This document shows positions 24,400 to 37,002 of a DNA stretch of 64,000 bases, one piece after another (position 1 is the first letter of the stretch; every line of letters begins with the position of its first letter). The position numbers were made by a program, and so were the translations under genes. The stretch comes from Ophiobolus disseminans (lineage: Eukaryota; Ascomycota; Dothideomycetes; Pleosporales; Phaeosphaeriaceae). The stretch lies in assembly GCA_010093685.1 (NCBI GenBank), contig MU006218.1, positions 1 through 64,000 on the forward strand, in the 5' to 3' direction. Under the pieces are notes generated by a model. The model saw only the letters and a program-made list of their open reading frames with translations. It was not told the origin of the DNA and did no database searches.

Positions 24400-27300
24400 C
24401 ACTATATCGCTTATTAACCTACGCGATGCAACCGTTATCCTTAGCAACTAGTATAACTAGACTACTTAGCTTACTTAAGTCAAAGCGCGCTGCGCTGCCT
24501 ATAACATCTAGAACAATGTAAAGAAAGAAGGACTAGTCCTATTCCTAATCAAGCCAGTCATGCTAGACCTGCCTGAACTATTCTAGTACAGCGCTGCAGC
24601 TAGAATCTAGGAGGCAACACGCCTATCTATGCTATCAATCTAAGGCTAGAAAGCCTACAAGGAGGATATAGACTACTACAAGACCCTTACTAAGAGATAT
24701 AAGCTTAATCTCCACTAATATAATACTCAACAGAAGAGTATTCAGCATGTTACCTAGCTAATCTAATCAACAGTTGCGCCCTATCTCTAACGCACATGCT
24801 GCCTACTAGAACAGTCACTACGCTAGTGGCTTTCTAACCTTAAGCTCACTGCTAGGGTTAATAATCGCCTTAAAAAGGAACGCACACGCGAACGCTACTA
24901 CACCGCCCTTAAGCCTATGCGCAATACACACAATTAGGATACATAGCTAGTAGAATATAATAAAGCATTATTAGATGCAACAGTGCATAGAGTGTCTAAG
25001 GTACATGATATTAACAATATTACCAAAGACTTCCTGCAGGCTGTAAACAAGGCAGCACCTATGTAGGCTGCAACCTTCTAAGATACTAGAAGGTTTAATC
25101 CTCTTATAACAAGAAAGAAGATAATAAAACGCTTCTAGGAATACATGAGCCTAAATCATCCGCTAAAACTAGTGAATAAAAAGCAGGCATTCATTGCTGT
25201 AGCTAATAACTCCTTATTTCTCGCTGATGGTGGTGCAACCACCTAGGATAGCTAGAAGGACGCTTCTAAAGCTATAGAAAACAGCGCGCTATCTAAATAC
25301 AGGGAAAGAAACCCTAGTAGAAAGAGGAAGAGCAATTAATTCTCCTCTTAGTCTAGCAAAAGACCTGCTAGTAATAAGGCATCTTTAGGTAAGAAGTGCC
25401 TAGCATGTAACTAAGTCTATGACATTAAAGATTGCTAGTATATTAATAATAACTAAGCACCTAAATAGTGGAAGCTAAACTCTACTATATGCACCCTTGT
25501 AGGATACAAGCGCAAGCACGACACTGTCCTTTAAGGAGCATTAAGAAGCAAGAGCAGATTAAAGTCTTAAACTCCATACATCAAGAGATCAGACTCCTAG
25601 ACAGCAATTATCTAGGATGTCTCTGATAACAATCAACAATGACTAGAAGGCCGGCAAATCACCGCAATTACTAAGGCCTTATTCTAAGTTAGTGGCAATC
25701 AAGGTTACCCTTTAAAACACTCCTTTATTCTAGACTTAGGCTTAACCTACTACATTACCAACAACCTAGAGCGCACCTATGACAATAGACTATGTACAAC
25801 TAGCGACTTTATATAGGCAGGCAACTCCTAACTCTAGATTACAGGGTATAGTTCACTAGACCTATCCCTAACTAGTCAGAGCAGAACAACTAAGCTCATC
25901 CTTTATAATATTGCTATCTGTCTAGACATCCTATGCAACCTAGTATTATTCCGCCTCCTTAGGCAGCTAGGCATATAGTAGGAAACTAAGCATGAACCCA
26001 CTACACTTAGGAGACTAGATAGATCTATCCTAGGAAGGCTCACTGAGCTTTATAGCCAATAGGTGTTAGAACACTACTTAACTATCAACTCAGCCTTCTA
26101 CACAAATTCAAGAACACTAAGAGCATTACAAAGGTCCTTAGCTATCACCTAGCACAAGCGCTTAGGCTATCCTAGCCTAGCAGCTATTAAGCACCTTGTT
26201 TAGCAAGCTGAGGGGGTGCGTATCAAAGGCATCACTATAGTTGAGTGCAACTCATGTAGCAAAGCTAAAGCTAAGCGCTAAATACGCCGCACACTACGCA
26301 ACAATGACCTAGGACTAGAAGAAAGACTAGCTATTAACTTCTACTCCTATAAGGAGCAGAGCATTACTAAGAAAAAGAGTTAAATGCTTATTACCTGCAG
26401 GTTCTCTAGACTCTAGTAGGACATGTACTTCACGGATAACAGAACTGCTAACTCTATTATCAACAAACTTAGGATCTTCTTTACCTTTCTTAGGATCTAT
26501 TTCAACATCACTATTAAGATTATTAAAGCAGATAATAAGATTACTACTGTCAAACTACAAGTTCAGCGCTGGCTCAACTCTAAAGGGATTATTATTAAGC
26601 CTTCAGCTCCTAATACTTAAGCCTAGAATAGAGGTGCTGAACGCTCAGGGGGTGTAAACAAGAAGAAGGCACGCGCTATAAGATTAGATGCCAACCTCTC
26701 CTAGGAACTGTAGCCTAAAATCACTAGAGCAGCAGTTTACCTCTACAACAGAACGCTAAATTACACTAACAACTAGAAGACACTATATAAGACCTTCTTT
26801 ACAAGGATTGCTTTCTCTAATAGAATTGTTACCAAACTCCGCAAACCAAACCTTACTTATCTTAAAACATATAGATGCAAGTCCTTTGCAATAACTAATA
26901 ATACTCATAGAGGGAAATTACGCCTCTAACGCCTAGACCTAAAGGCTTAGGTTAGCTACCTAGTTAGATACAAATCATCCAACATCTATCGCATCTAGAT
27001 ACTATCTATAGCTAAGGTTATTAGCACACGCGACGTTGTGTTTAATAAGCACTTAATATTTAATAGCAAGACTAAGGACCTAATAGACAACCTTATGCAC
27101 AGCACACTAGAAGAGATTGCAACTTATGTTAAGACTATAGAGCTTCTAACACTACTAACTAATCTAGAGGTTAAATTATTCTTTGAGGATGACACCACTA
27201 AAGACTTAACAGCTTAAGAAGAGACTAATCCACCTAGCTATTACTAAGAGAGGAAGATTATAGGGAGAAAGATCATAGGCAAATACCTAACACCTCCACT

Positions 27301-29110
27301 ATCACCACTACCACTAGCTGCATTGCTGGCTACATTGTTAACCCTAAACAAGGCAATAGGATTAACGCAGTCATGCTTATCCAAGACTATCCTATAGGCA
27401 GCTGCCTTTATAGCAGGAACTTAGGCTGGATGTGTTAGCTAACATGAAGGAGAAGTGGTTAACAAGGCTAAGGTAAAGAGGCTGCTTGCCTTAGGCATTA
27501 AGCTACACCGTAGTTAGCTCCTACCTCTACTAACTTATAAGACTAAGCTTAAAGAACATCTAATAGGAGAGCTGTTCAAAGAAGCAGAACGCAACTATTT
27601 AGCAAGCCATCAAAAAATGGAATCATAGAGAGAAGTATCCTATGCCTTAATTAGACTAACAGGTCACTAGGTCCTGGACTGTATGTGGGTATACACCTAC
27701 AAGTTTAACAAGGATTATTAATTCCTTAAGTGCAAGGCACGCCTTGTAGTTAGAGGAGACTAACAGAGACAGATCTCTTCCCAAGACACCTATGCAGCCA
27801 CCCTAGCTAGCAGATTATTTCGCATGCTTATAGCAATTGCAGCTAAGCACAACCTAGAACTCAAGCAATATAACATTACAAACGCATTTGTTCATGCTAC
27901 TATAGACAGGGAAATCTACATAAGGATGCCTAAAGGATACTAGAAGACAGGTATTATCCTTAAGGTCTAAAAGGCCTTGTATAGATTGCGCATCTTACCT
28001 GTGCTCTAGCAGAAGGAGTTTACAACAACTCTTAAAGACATTAGCTTTACACGCATCCCTTACGAGCCTTGCTATATAATTAAGAACAGCATTATTATCT
28101 TCTTTTATATGGATAACATTATCCTAGCCTATGCCAAACACAAGGCTAAGGAAGCACAACAAGCAGTTAAACTCCTATAGGACAAGTATACTATAACTAG
28201 AGGAGAAGATCTCTAATAGTTCCTAGGAGTTAAGGTAATAAGAGACAGGAAGAAAGGACTCATCTATCTCTCACAAGCTGCATATGTGGACAAAATCCAT
28301 AGGCTAGTAGATAAGCATAAGCTACGCCATAATACACCTATGAGTTCTATTAAACTTAAGCCCTTAAACTCACTGTCAACACCTGCTGAGATCAACAGAT
28401 ACTAACGCAAAATTAGGTCACTACTCTTTGCTGCAGTCACCACTAGACCAGACATTGCTTTTGCTACCTCACGCTTAGCACGCTTTCTCTCAAACCTATC
28501 CTAAGAGCATTACGATGCCGCAGACCGCGTTCTTCTATACCTATCAGACACAAGGTAGCTAGCACTTTAGCTTAGAGGAGGAGACACCCTTTAAGTGGCT
28601 AGTGATGCATTATTTGCAGACAACACACAAGACAGAAAAAGCTCTTAAGGCTATGCAATTAAGCTCTTCAATAGCCTTATTGCCTAGAGAGCTAGCAAGC
28701 AAGACACTGTCACTACATCCACCACTAAGGCAGAACTCCTAGCCCTATTCTAAGTAGCCAAGGAAGCCCTCTTCACATCACGCCTACTCAAGGAGCTCTA
28801 AATCTAGCTTCTATCTAACACAATCACGATTCAGTGCGACAACATGCAGACTATTAGACTAGTCACAAAAGAGATATCAAAGCTTCAAACAAAGCTTAGG
28901 CATGTGGACATTCACAACCACTAGATAAGATAGGAGGTTGCAAGTGGAAAGATTACTGTAGAATACATTTAATCATCAGAAATAATTGCAGATAGCTTCA
29001 CTAAGGTGTTGCTAGGCAACAAGTGGCTAAACTTCCTTTATTAAGTTGGATTAGTTAAGGTATCACTACACAAGGTGACTAAGGAGGCACAATTAGAAGA
29101 ACTTTAAGCA
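24400..29110 (+). pseudogene. gag-pol of copia F2 copy 1, RIP-mutated
   Basis: One frame serves gag, integrase and RT (checked at 25181, 26423 and 28091). Gag covers about 24400-25600, with a knuckle-like CLACN...DIKDC near 25400. The pre-integrase zinc region is near 26155-26270 (KRLGYPSLAAIKHL, CNSC). Integrase has DNRTANSIINKLR (26423 on) and ADNKITT. RT shows KQYNITNAFVHATI near 27860 and FFYMDNIILAY near 28100. RNase H ends with SSEIIADSFTKVLLG near 28975-29020. Active-site Asp to Asn changes and TAG/TAA stops show RIP inactivation. Related to F1, from which it differs in LTR and much of its sequence. Confidence 0.9.
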
Positions 29111-29175
29111 AAACTTAAGGACCTTATCATCACCTAAGGTTACTAGCTTGCAAATACATCTAAGCTGAGGGGGTG

Positions 29176-29371
29176 TGTTAGATATCAGGGGTGCTGTGAG
29201 GCTACCAACACTAAAAGAAACAGGAGGGGCCGGCACAAGCGCCTTGGCACACTAGTACTAGATCTAACACCTAGTTAAACTCCGCACTTCACCGAGAGAA
29301 CACTAGAATACAACATTATCATTAATTTATCTAATCTATTATCGAGGTCTAATACATCATCAAATCTGACA
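29176..29371 (+). repeat. 3' LTR of F2 copy 1
   Basis: 196 bp, TGTTAGATATCAGGGG to CAAATCTGACA; transition differences only from the 5' LTR. Confidence 0.95.
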
Positions 29372-29376
29372 CTAGC

Positions 29377-29468
29377 TTACTCATTATGTTGTGTATATAA
29401 TCGCTCTATGTAGCTCTCTTAATACAACAACCTTCTTCTCACTTTTGCCCTGTCTCCTACATCCGACA
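29377..29468 (+). repeat. F3 LTR 3, right part
   Basis: Last 92 bp of the third F3 LTR, resuming after the F2 insertion and ending CATCCGACA, then TSD CTAGT. Confidence 0.93.
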
Positions 29469-29473
29469 CTAGT

Positions 29474-29640
29474 TATAGGCATCTCTCTCTTTTCTATAGG
29501 TTGCAGGCGTCTCTCTCTTTCTATACTAGTTATAGGTGTGTCTTTTCTCTATAGGTTGTAGGGCATTTCTCTCCTTTTATACTATTTATAGCCTACTTTC
29601 TTTCTACACTAGCTATAAGCAACTCTCTCTCTATAAGTGC
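29474..29640. repeat. Pyrimidine-rich minisatellite, units of about 28-30 bp
   Basis: Degenerate repeats of the kind TCTCTCTCTTTCTATACTAG plus TTATAGG, beginning on the other side of the F3 composite at about 15812. About six units remain. No coding signal. Confidence 0.7.
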
Positions 29641-30382
29641 AAGGCGTTACTTGTTTATTACTACGCCTACTATGCCTATAGTGCTCTATATTACTCTACC
29701 TACTTAGCTAATAACTACATTATCTAGTAAACTCTTTAACTAACTAATTACTCTCTACTATCTTAAGTACACGCTTCTTCTCTAAATACTTAATAACGCC
29801 GCTCCCTAGCCCTACTTTGTTAACGCCTGCTAGCTGCAATTAGCTATGCTACTGCGATCTAATCTTGCTATACCCTAACGCTATGCCTACTAACGCTCCT
29901 ATCAACACGCCCCTGTACTAGCAATCGCCTGCCTTGGCGCGCTAGTACTGCTATCTAACACGCTCTTACGCCCGCAGCGTCACCTCGCTCCTAGCAGCAG
30001 CGACTGCCTCACTAGCAGCAACGTCACCTCGTTCTCACGCCTGCAGCATTACCTCGTTCTTACGCCTGCAGCGTTACCTTGCTCTCACGCCTGCAGCGTC
30101 CTCTCGCTATTACAGCAGCAACGTCCTCTTGCTTGTATAGCTGCCTTAACTCTCTTTCTATTCTATCTAGCTCTTCTCCTCTAATATAGCTGCTACTACT
30201 GCTGCTACACCGTTCCCAACAGCTCTACCAAATACTCTCCTATCTCTACACTGCTTACTAATCCACTTACTGAACCCTACGCTACTACTATCCTACTCTC
30301 TATATCCTACCCGCCTAAGCGTTGTACACGTACGAGCGTGAGCGTTGCTGCTATATAGTGAAGCCTTTGCCTCTGCAGCTAC
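29641..30382. repeat. Helicase 3' flank with a 25-bp minisatellite (about 29964-30130)
   Basis: Units such as TCTCACGCCTGCAGCATTAC followed by CTCG recur five to six times between about 29964 and 30130 with small changes (GCAGCGTCACCTCG, GCAGCGTTACCTTG). Whether this is the far C-terminus of the helicase reading frame (minus strand) or flanking satellite cannot be settled here. The remainder shows no recognisable gene. Confidence 0.6.
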
Positions 30383-32060
30383 CTAAAGCCCGCAGAGCAG
30401 CGGTATGACTACGTTAGGCCACGCACAATTCTGCTGGTTATTGCTGCCTCGCTCGCAGAGGTAGTCTATTATCCCGCACTTCCTGTATGTACGCACCTCT
30501 CGGCTGTACCTAATCCCTCTGCAGATCTCCTCTATCTCTGCCTTATCTCCTATGTCCTGTACGCGCGGGCACTGCCAGAAGCTATGCCGTAATGCCTCCT
30601 GCTCTTGCCAGCTCACCTTACCTAGCTCGCCTACTTTGCTATCAAACAGCTCGTGCACGATAGCCTAGCAGTACAGGCAGGTAGAATAGGCTAGCTCATC
30701 TAGCTTTGTACGTACAGCCTGCTCCTGTACGGCCTGTACGGCCTGTTCGTCCTGCTACGCCTTGCGCCCACCAGTCTGCTGCTCCTCGCAGTTGTCGCAT
30801 GCAGCTACCTCTACTGCTACCTCTCTTGATCTTGCTTGGAACTCTGCGCAGGACACCTGCCTGCTATCCATATACTAGCTTATAACTGCTCGCCGGCAGC
30901 CTGCAGTGCGTACAAAGGCCTCAATAGCCTCGCTATTATCTATCTCCTGCGCTAGCTGCTGCTGCTGCTGCTGCTGCCGTGGCTGTGCAAGCACAATAAC
31001 TGACTTTCCGCCTGCCCGCATCCGCCCACTCTCTTGCACAAAGTCGACTATGCCCTAGAGCCTCTCTACATGCAGTGTAAAGCGTACATGCAGGATGTCC
31101 ACGCCTACACCTAGCGCTAACGTACTCACAATTAGGCCGCCTAACTGCTGCTATCTGTCTAGCACCTCCTCGCGGCTCCTCTCTATGTCGGCGTAGTAGA
31201 CTAGGCAGCCTAGCACGCCTGCAATCTCGTCGCAGAGCGCCTTGCTGCGGCAGTAGATAATGCCTTTAGCAGCGCTCTCTGCTTCCTGCAGCAGAGGCAG
31301 TAGCGCGTAGGGCAAGCACCTAGCCTTGTCTATTAGCGTACGAGCAAGGCGGACAGCTATAGCTTGAAGCTTAGCGCGGCGCTGGCATCGGACAACAGCG
31401 TAGTAGGTGTCTAGGCGCTGCGTCGTCTCAGCGCGCAGCACAGTTGCCCTAGGCATAAGCATAGTCTCGCGGAATTGAGCCTCTAGCGAGGGCGGCAGCG
31501 TTGCTGTAAGCAGCACCTGCTAGCACGGCAGCAGCCGTATGTCCTTGAGCCTGCACAGCGCCGTCCGCTATAAGTTAGCCGTGATAGCTATATGGCACTC
31601 ATCAATAACTACGCGGCGGAGCACCCCCTGCCTTGCTAACAGAGCAGCGTATAAGAGGAACTAGCCGCTGTAGCTCCCTACGCAGTCTGCGCTAGCAAGC
31701 ACGATTGAGGCTAGCGTGCGGCGGTTCTAGTAGTCGCCCTCTGCACCTGCCTGCTATTCTATTGCCTTAATGCCAGCCTTGCGCAGCCGTGTAAGCAGAT
31801 CCTTAATAAGCGCGCAGAAGGGCACAATTACGATAGTAACACAAGGCCTGCCGCTCTCCTGCTAGGCTGCATTATTAAGTACAGTAGCAGCTACAGGAAG
31901 CAGCGTCTTACCACCGCCTGTAGGCAGCACTACAATGAGTGGGCTGATGCCTCGTACTACAGCGTAGAGCGCTGCCTCCTGCCTAGAAGACTTGTACGTA
32001 ACTAGAGAGCCTTGTAGGATACTAAGCACCTGCCGTACCGCGTCCTCTACCTCTCTCTTC

Positions 32061-32150
32061 TCCTCTTCCTCTTCCTCTTCCTCTTCCTCTTCCTCTTCCT
32101 CTTCCTCTTCCTCTTCCTCTTCCTCTTCCTCTTCCTCTTCCTCTTCCTCT
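32061..32150 (-). repeat. Hexanucleotide repeat coding poly-Glu in the helicase
   Basis: About 15 units of CCTCTT on the plus strand, read as GAAGAG (Glu-Glu) on the minus strand, just upstream of the helicase core. It extends into a CT-rich stretch to about 32182. Prone to length change. Confidence 0.9.
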
Positions 32151-33826
32151 CTCCCTCCCTCTCTCTCTCTCTCTCCCTCTCTGTCTATGTTGCTTTGGTC
32201 TCCTCTCTTGCCTTTGTACATAGGCAATGCTAGCGCTACCTAGCTCTCTCTTGCAAGCCGCGCTCTCTTTAGCACAGGGCTATTCTTCTTAGTGCAATTG
32301 TGCTGGGGTTGCGCTGCCTAGCTGCTGCTTAGCCCCCGCTTCCGCTTCAGCAGCGCTGCTAGCTTGCTCTCTGCCTAGGTGAAGCCAAGAAAGGCGTGCT
32401 AGGCGTAGCTGAGCGTACAGAAGACGTCAATAGAGCGCGTGCTGAGGCCTTGCACTAGATCCGCACGCACGGCATAGGCAACCGCGCCTGTAGCTGTAGT
32501 ACGCCCGTTCTGCAGCTCAACTAGGTTCTCTCTATCCTTGTTGCTGCTTCCTCCCCCCTTCTCTGCCGTGCTACCGCCGCTGCTAGCTATCTCTGTGCGG
32601 TACCCAGCAGCAAAGCGCTCTCTAACTACCTCTTGCCCTATGCCTACTGCTGCGTAGCGGCACTCCTGCACTATTAGTCGCGTCCCTAGCTACTTAGCTG
32701 ACTTAAGCGTTATTGTACGCGTTAACTAATCCGTCTCCTATAGCTCTTGCTCGTCCGCCTAGAGGTAGTTAGTCACAGAGGCAGACATAGGCTTGCCTAG
32801 CACGCTCTGCAGCAGCGCTCGCAGTGGCCGCACATAGAGCAGGTAGGCCGCAACGAGCTGCCCTACCGCTAGAGGCAGGAAGCGGACTACTACCTTAGGC
32901 TTATCCTACTAAGATTGCGTCTTGTAGTAGCGTGTGACAACAGCTACCTAGCTATCAATTACGTATAGGTTGCGGTCCTGCAGCAGCCCGTTCCGCCACC
33001 GTATAGAGAGCAGCTCTAGCCCGCGAGCTGGCTGGCCACCTGCTACATGCACGGCAAGGCTGAGAAGGTTAAGGAAGTGCTTAATATGCCGCAGGTGCCG
33101 GCGCACCTCCTAAGACCTCCACTGCACTAGCATGCCGCTATCGCTCTCTAGCTTGCTTTCTCCACCTCTCTCAACAGCAGCGCCGCCTTGCTGCTCGTAC
33201 AGGTGTCGCGCTGCTAGAACGCTTGCTAGCTGCTTTAGCATCTACTGCTCAGCCTCCTGCAGGCGGGCAGGCGAGAGGATAGAGACGCCTCGCTGTATAA
33301 TAGTGACGTTGTCCTGGATTGCCGCAAGCTCTACAAAGCGCCTGCCCTCCTCCTGCTCCTTCTGCACCTAGAGAACCTGCTCCTACAGCACCTGCGCAGC
33401 CTCTGCTACAACACCCTGTGCTATAGTGCGGAAGCGCGCGAGCTTAACTAGGCGGCCCTTAAGGAAGAAGGTCTGCCGGTCTAGCGACCACTACATGCTG
33501 CCTGCTATACTGCCTAGTGTACGCAGCGAGATAAACTTAGCGTACGACAGCAGGCTTAGCATCACGCTTATTAGGCTGTGTAAGCCGTTAACAAGGTGGC
33601 AAGACTGCTGCTGCAGGAGAGCGCACGTCTCTGCTGGCCCCTGCTTACCGCGCTGTCTAGAGAGGAGGAAGGCCTCTGCTACAAGCACTCTCACACAGTA
33701 CACCAGCGAGCTAAGCAGCGAGGAGAACTTAGGCGCTGTACGCAGCCGTAGCGTGTCTAGGTTGATGCCAAGCGCTGCAAGAAAGTGGATAAGGCCACTC
33801 TTAAATAGCTAGTGGCAGACGTCCTA

Positions 33827-35955
33827 CCGTGCCTATGCACCCGATGCCCGGAGTCGGCCTATGCCCTACAAACACCAAATTGCAGTCTCAACACCACCAC
33901 TTCAACACGCAATAACTTAACGACTATAGCTCGGATTGACAACGCGGTTGCAGCATATTTTTCGCGAGAACTAGGAGAAGATTCTAGCCTTAAGGTATAG
34001 GCTGATTGCTTTGGTGTTGTTTGCTCCACATTAGGACGAAGAATACGCGGCACGACAAGCTTAAAACAAGCCGCAGACAATAACTAGCAAAAACTTAATG
34101 CTTAACAGGAGCATAAGCTTGTACTCTATATTGAGCAATTAACTAAGCGTAGGCTACTACCTACAAGAGCTATAGTGCAAAATTTTGCCTCTACTATAGC
34201 TAAAACAGGTGTCTCTGAGTCCTGGGTTACGCGCTTTATTAACCGAAACGACAATGCTATTATCTTAAAATAGACGAGCGGTATAGACGCCCTCCGCTAC
34301 TAGGCCAACTCAGGCTTAAAGTACAAGCTATACTACGACCTCCTCTATCCTAAGATAAGCTAGTATGAGATAATACCTAAGAATACATACAATATAGATA
34401 AAAAGGGGTTTATAATAGGGGTGACTACCCGCTTAAAAAGAGTCTTCTCTAAGCGTTAATAGGATAAAAAAGAAGTAACGTTAAGCCTCTAGAATAGTAA
34501 CAGAGAGTAGATAACCTTGTTGGCAACCGTTTGTAGAGATAGGACAGTTCTCCCACCTACTATAATCTTCTAGTCCGCAAACAGCTTATTGCAAGCCTTA
34601 TAGGTAGCTAATGTTAAAGCCGGGAAGCACAACGTCTATATTAGCTTATCTCTATCTAGTTAGACAAACAATAAGCTTAGGTTAGCGTGGCTTGAACAGG
34701 TTTTCAACCAGTATACTAAGGAGAAAGCAAGGCAGGGGAGATCATAGCGTCTTCTTATAGTTAATAGCTATAGCAGCTACCTTACACAGGATTTCTTCAA
34801 CTACTGTAAAGCTTATAGGATACTCCTCGCTGTGTTCCTACCCTACTCTACCTATACACTCTAACCCCTAGACGTTGTTATGTTTAAGCCCCTATCCACT
34901 GCGTACTCCACTGAGCTCACTAGCCACCTCCACTAAAGCTAGGGGTTGGTACTAATCAAGAAGGGCGACTTCTTCCTACTATTCTAGAAGGCCTAGCGTA
35001 TAGTATTTACCAATACAGAGCTTGTACGCAAGTCGTTTGAAGCTACTGGAGTATAGCCTAAAAACAGACAGGTTGTACTCAAACGCTTCAACAAACAGAC
35101 TTTAGATAGAGGCTTACAACCCTTAAGCCCTGTAGGACTTAATAAGAACACGTGGCTTCAATTAGAGCATCTCCTAAGGGCTATAGTGGCTGATAAGACA
35201 TCAGATGAAGCAAGAGCGCTGGGTGAGAAACTCCACTACTTCTAGGTTAAAAATAAGCTCCTCTACTATGAGAACAAGGGCTTACATAAGGCTCTCAAGA
35301 CTAAAAAGAAGCATAAAAAGACGGGACGAGCTCTTGATTTGCAGCAACATAAGGAGTACCACGGTGGTGCAGTCTTCTAGTCGCCTCGAGCTATCCGCGA
35401 AGCTCGCTACCGTGAGAGCGTCAGGGGGCAGGAGGAGGAGCGATTGCAACTCCAGAAAGCTAACGCTAAGAAACTAAGAGAGTCAAACAATCTCCTTAAG
35501 AAAAAACTAGCTGAGGAGAAGCGCGTGGCGCGGGAGGAGGCCAAGGTAGTAAGGGAGAGGGAGAGGGCGGAAAAAGCTGCAGCGCGCACGGCAAAAATTG
35601 AAGCTAACAACACTAGAAAAGCTATAAAACAGTCCTAAATAGGCAAGCGCAAGGCCTTATCAAGCTTCTAGCCAAAGGCCAAGCGCGTACGAGCTTCTGG
35701 TGGTGATGGGGGAGTTAGGATGGTTGAGGTGGCTGCACCTCTACCTCCACTAAGGATCTTAAGTTCTGGCCGTGCAATCAAACCCACGCGTAAATTTAAA
35801 TAATACAAGTTGTTTATATACCTTATGCAACAACGAATCTAAAATCTTTTGCAATAATATCTATTGTTAGTGGCTCTATAGCCTTATCTTTTTGGTGGTT
35901 GAGATGGTGTTTGCGGGGCATAGGCCGAATCCGGGCATCGGGTGCACGGGCATGG
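33827..35955 (+). mobile_element. Pogo/Fot1-like DNA transposon inserted in the helicase gene
   Basis: 2129 bp with terminal inverted repeats of 51 bp (33827-33877 and 35905-35955, six mismatches) and TA on both sides (33825-33826, 35956-35957), the target duplication of the pogo/Tc1 superfamily. It lies opposite to the helicase and joins helicase coding sequence precisely on both sides. Confidence 0.93.
33900..35638 (+). pseudogene. Transposase of the pogo/Fot1-like element, RIP-mutated
   Basis: Order of parts on the plus strand: DNA-binding half (EQLTKRRLLPTRAIV near 34130; SESWVTRFINRND near 34210), catalytic block NTYNIDKKGFIIG (about 34385-34420; the expected Asp-Glu has become Asp-Lys), middle DDE region with LLIVNSYSSYLTQDFF (about 34755-34800; the usual DGHGSH is NSYSSY, a G-to-A-rich change), FLPYSTYTL then PLDVVMFKPL, and a basic coiled C-terminus (KALKTKKKHKKTGRALDLQ; EYHGGAVF; 35460-35638 Lys/Arg/Glu-rich). 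Stops are TAG/TAA. The decayed catalytic motifs rule out activity. Confidence 0.88.
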
Positions 35956-36966
35956 TAGCAGATGAGCTCCTAGGACAGCTGCAGCACGTACTTGCGTACC
36001 TCTTGCACTGTAGCAGCGCTCTCTTCTCCCTTTTTGCGCGAGACAATCCTCTAGAGCCTCCTAGCCGCCTGTTTCTGCCTGCTGTGCTAAGGGAAGAGGT
36101 AAGCAATGCCCACAAGCGCCTGCAGTGGAGGCTTCTTCTGCTGCTGCGGCGGCTGCTGTTCCTCCTCTTCTGTCTCAACTGCCTTGTCCGCCTCTTCTGC
36201 AGCAATTAGCCGGACGCAGTAGCAGAGTAGTCGCGCCCATAGCCTAGCTGCACGCTGCTGGCTACTCTTGTTCTACATCTAGCCTAGCGGCCTTACATCT
36301 AGCTTATTTGGCTTTGCGCTCTGCAGCTAGCGCAGCGTCTCTATCGAGAGCGTGCTGAGCCCACGTACAGCCTGCTCTACTACCTCCTCCACCGCTAGCA
36401 CCACCTGCCTTAGCGCTGGCTCGTTGTTGCTAGGCGGCCGGACAGCATATGCAAGCAGCTTCCAGTCTAGGTAGGCCTACAGGTGCTCGTCCCATTGCGT
36501 CCGCTTGAACCAGCCAGTACAGTCCTTAGCTGAAGCCTCTGCAGCCATGCGATCAATTGCCTCGCTGTCCTCGCGCTTGAGGGCACCTAGAGTAGAGGAG
36601 AGGAGAGCAAGCCTCTGTTGGTAGTCGCCCTGCCGCTCTGATTCATGCTGCCCGCCCTGCTCCCTGCCCTGCTGCCTGCCCTGCTGCTTGTCCTGCTGCT
36701 CGCCCTGCTGCTGCTGCCCGCCTAGCTGCTGCTGCCCGCCCTGCTGCTGCTTCTCTTGCTCTTCCTCCTGCACAATGAAGTAGCGGACATAGCGGCGCTC
36801 GCGGAAGAAGGTCTGCACCTTGACTAGCTGCTAGAGCTGCGCTGCATAATCCTTGTATGAGGCTGCTGCAGAGGACGACTAGCGCGTAAGCTTAACACGA
36901 TGCTGCTGGTTAATATGCTGTCGCATCTTTACGCGACTTGTGCTAATAAAGCTACAAACTGCGCTA

Positions 36967-36967
<1 letters not shown>

Positions 36968-37000
<33 letters not shown>
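36968..37000 (-). repeat. Trinucleotide repeat (TGC)11 in the helicase N-terminal frame
   Basis: Eleven TGC triplets on the plus strand. In the minus-strand zinc-region frame they encode the poly-Ser run between the two Cys/His-rich blocks. Confidence 0.9.

Positions 37001-37002
<2 letters not shown>

Larger units (their letters stand above)
24110..29371 (+). mobile_element. Copia F2, full-length copy 1 (plus), nested in an F3 LTR
   Basis: 5262 bp with 196-bp LTRs at 24110-24305 and 29176-29371 and TSD CTAGC (24105-24109, 29372-29376). It is collinear with the copy at 40132-45393, which has exactly the same length. The 3' LTR is less mutated than the 5' LTR. Polypurine GCTGAGGGGGTG precedes the 3' LTR. 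Confidence 0.96.
15838..29468 (+). mobile_element. Copia F3 composite with three LTRs, split by an F2 element
   Basis: LTRs of 162 bp lie at 15838-15999, 18854-19015 and 24040-24109 plus 29377-29468 (interrupted). One TSD, CTAGT, brackets the whole (15833-15837, 29469-29473). The first internal region (16000-18853) is cut after integrase; the second (19016-24039) is complete through RNase H. Removing the F2 insertion with its TSD copy gives 8364 bp. The most economical history is F3 inside F3, then recombination between the two 3' LTRs. Confidence 0.9.

Noticed and set aside
30950..30985. CRISPR-like or other array at the CTG/TGC triplet stretches
   Set aside because: Simple poly-Gln/poly-Ser coding triplets in the helicase frame; no spacers.
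31992..32243. Plus-strand poly-Ser ORF
   Set aside because: It is the complement of the poly-Glu hexanucleotide repeat in the helicase frame; low complexity only.
35892..36209. Plus-strand ORF of 105 aa at the end of the pogo-like element
   Set aside because: It begins inside the terminal inverted repeat and runs antisense to helicase sequence; no family resemblance.
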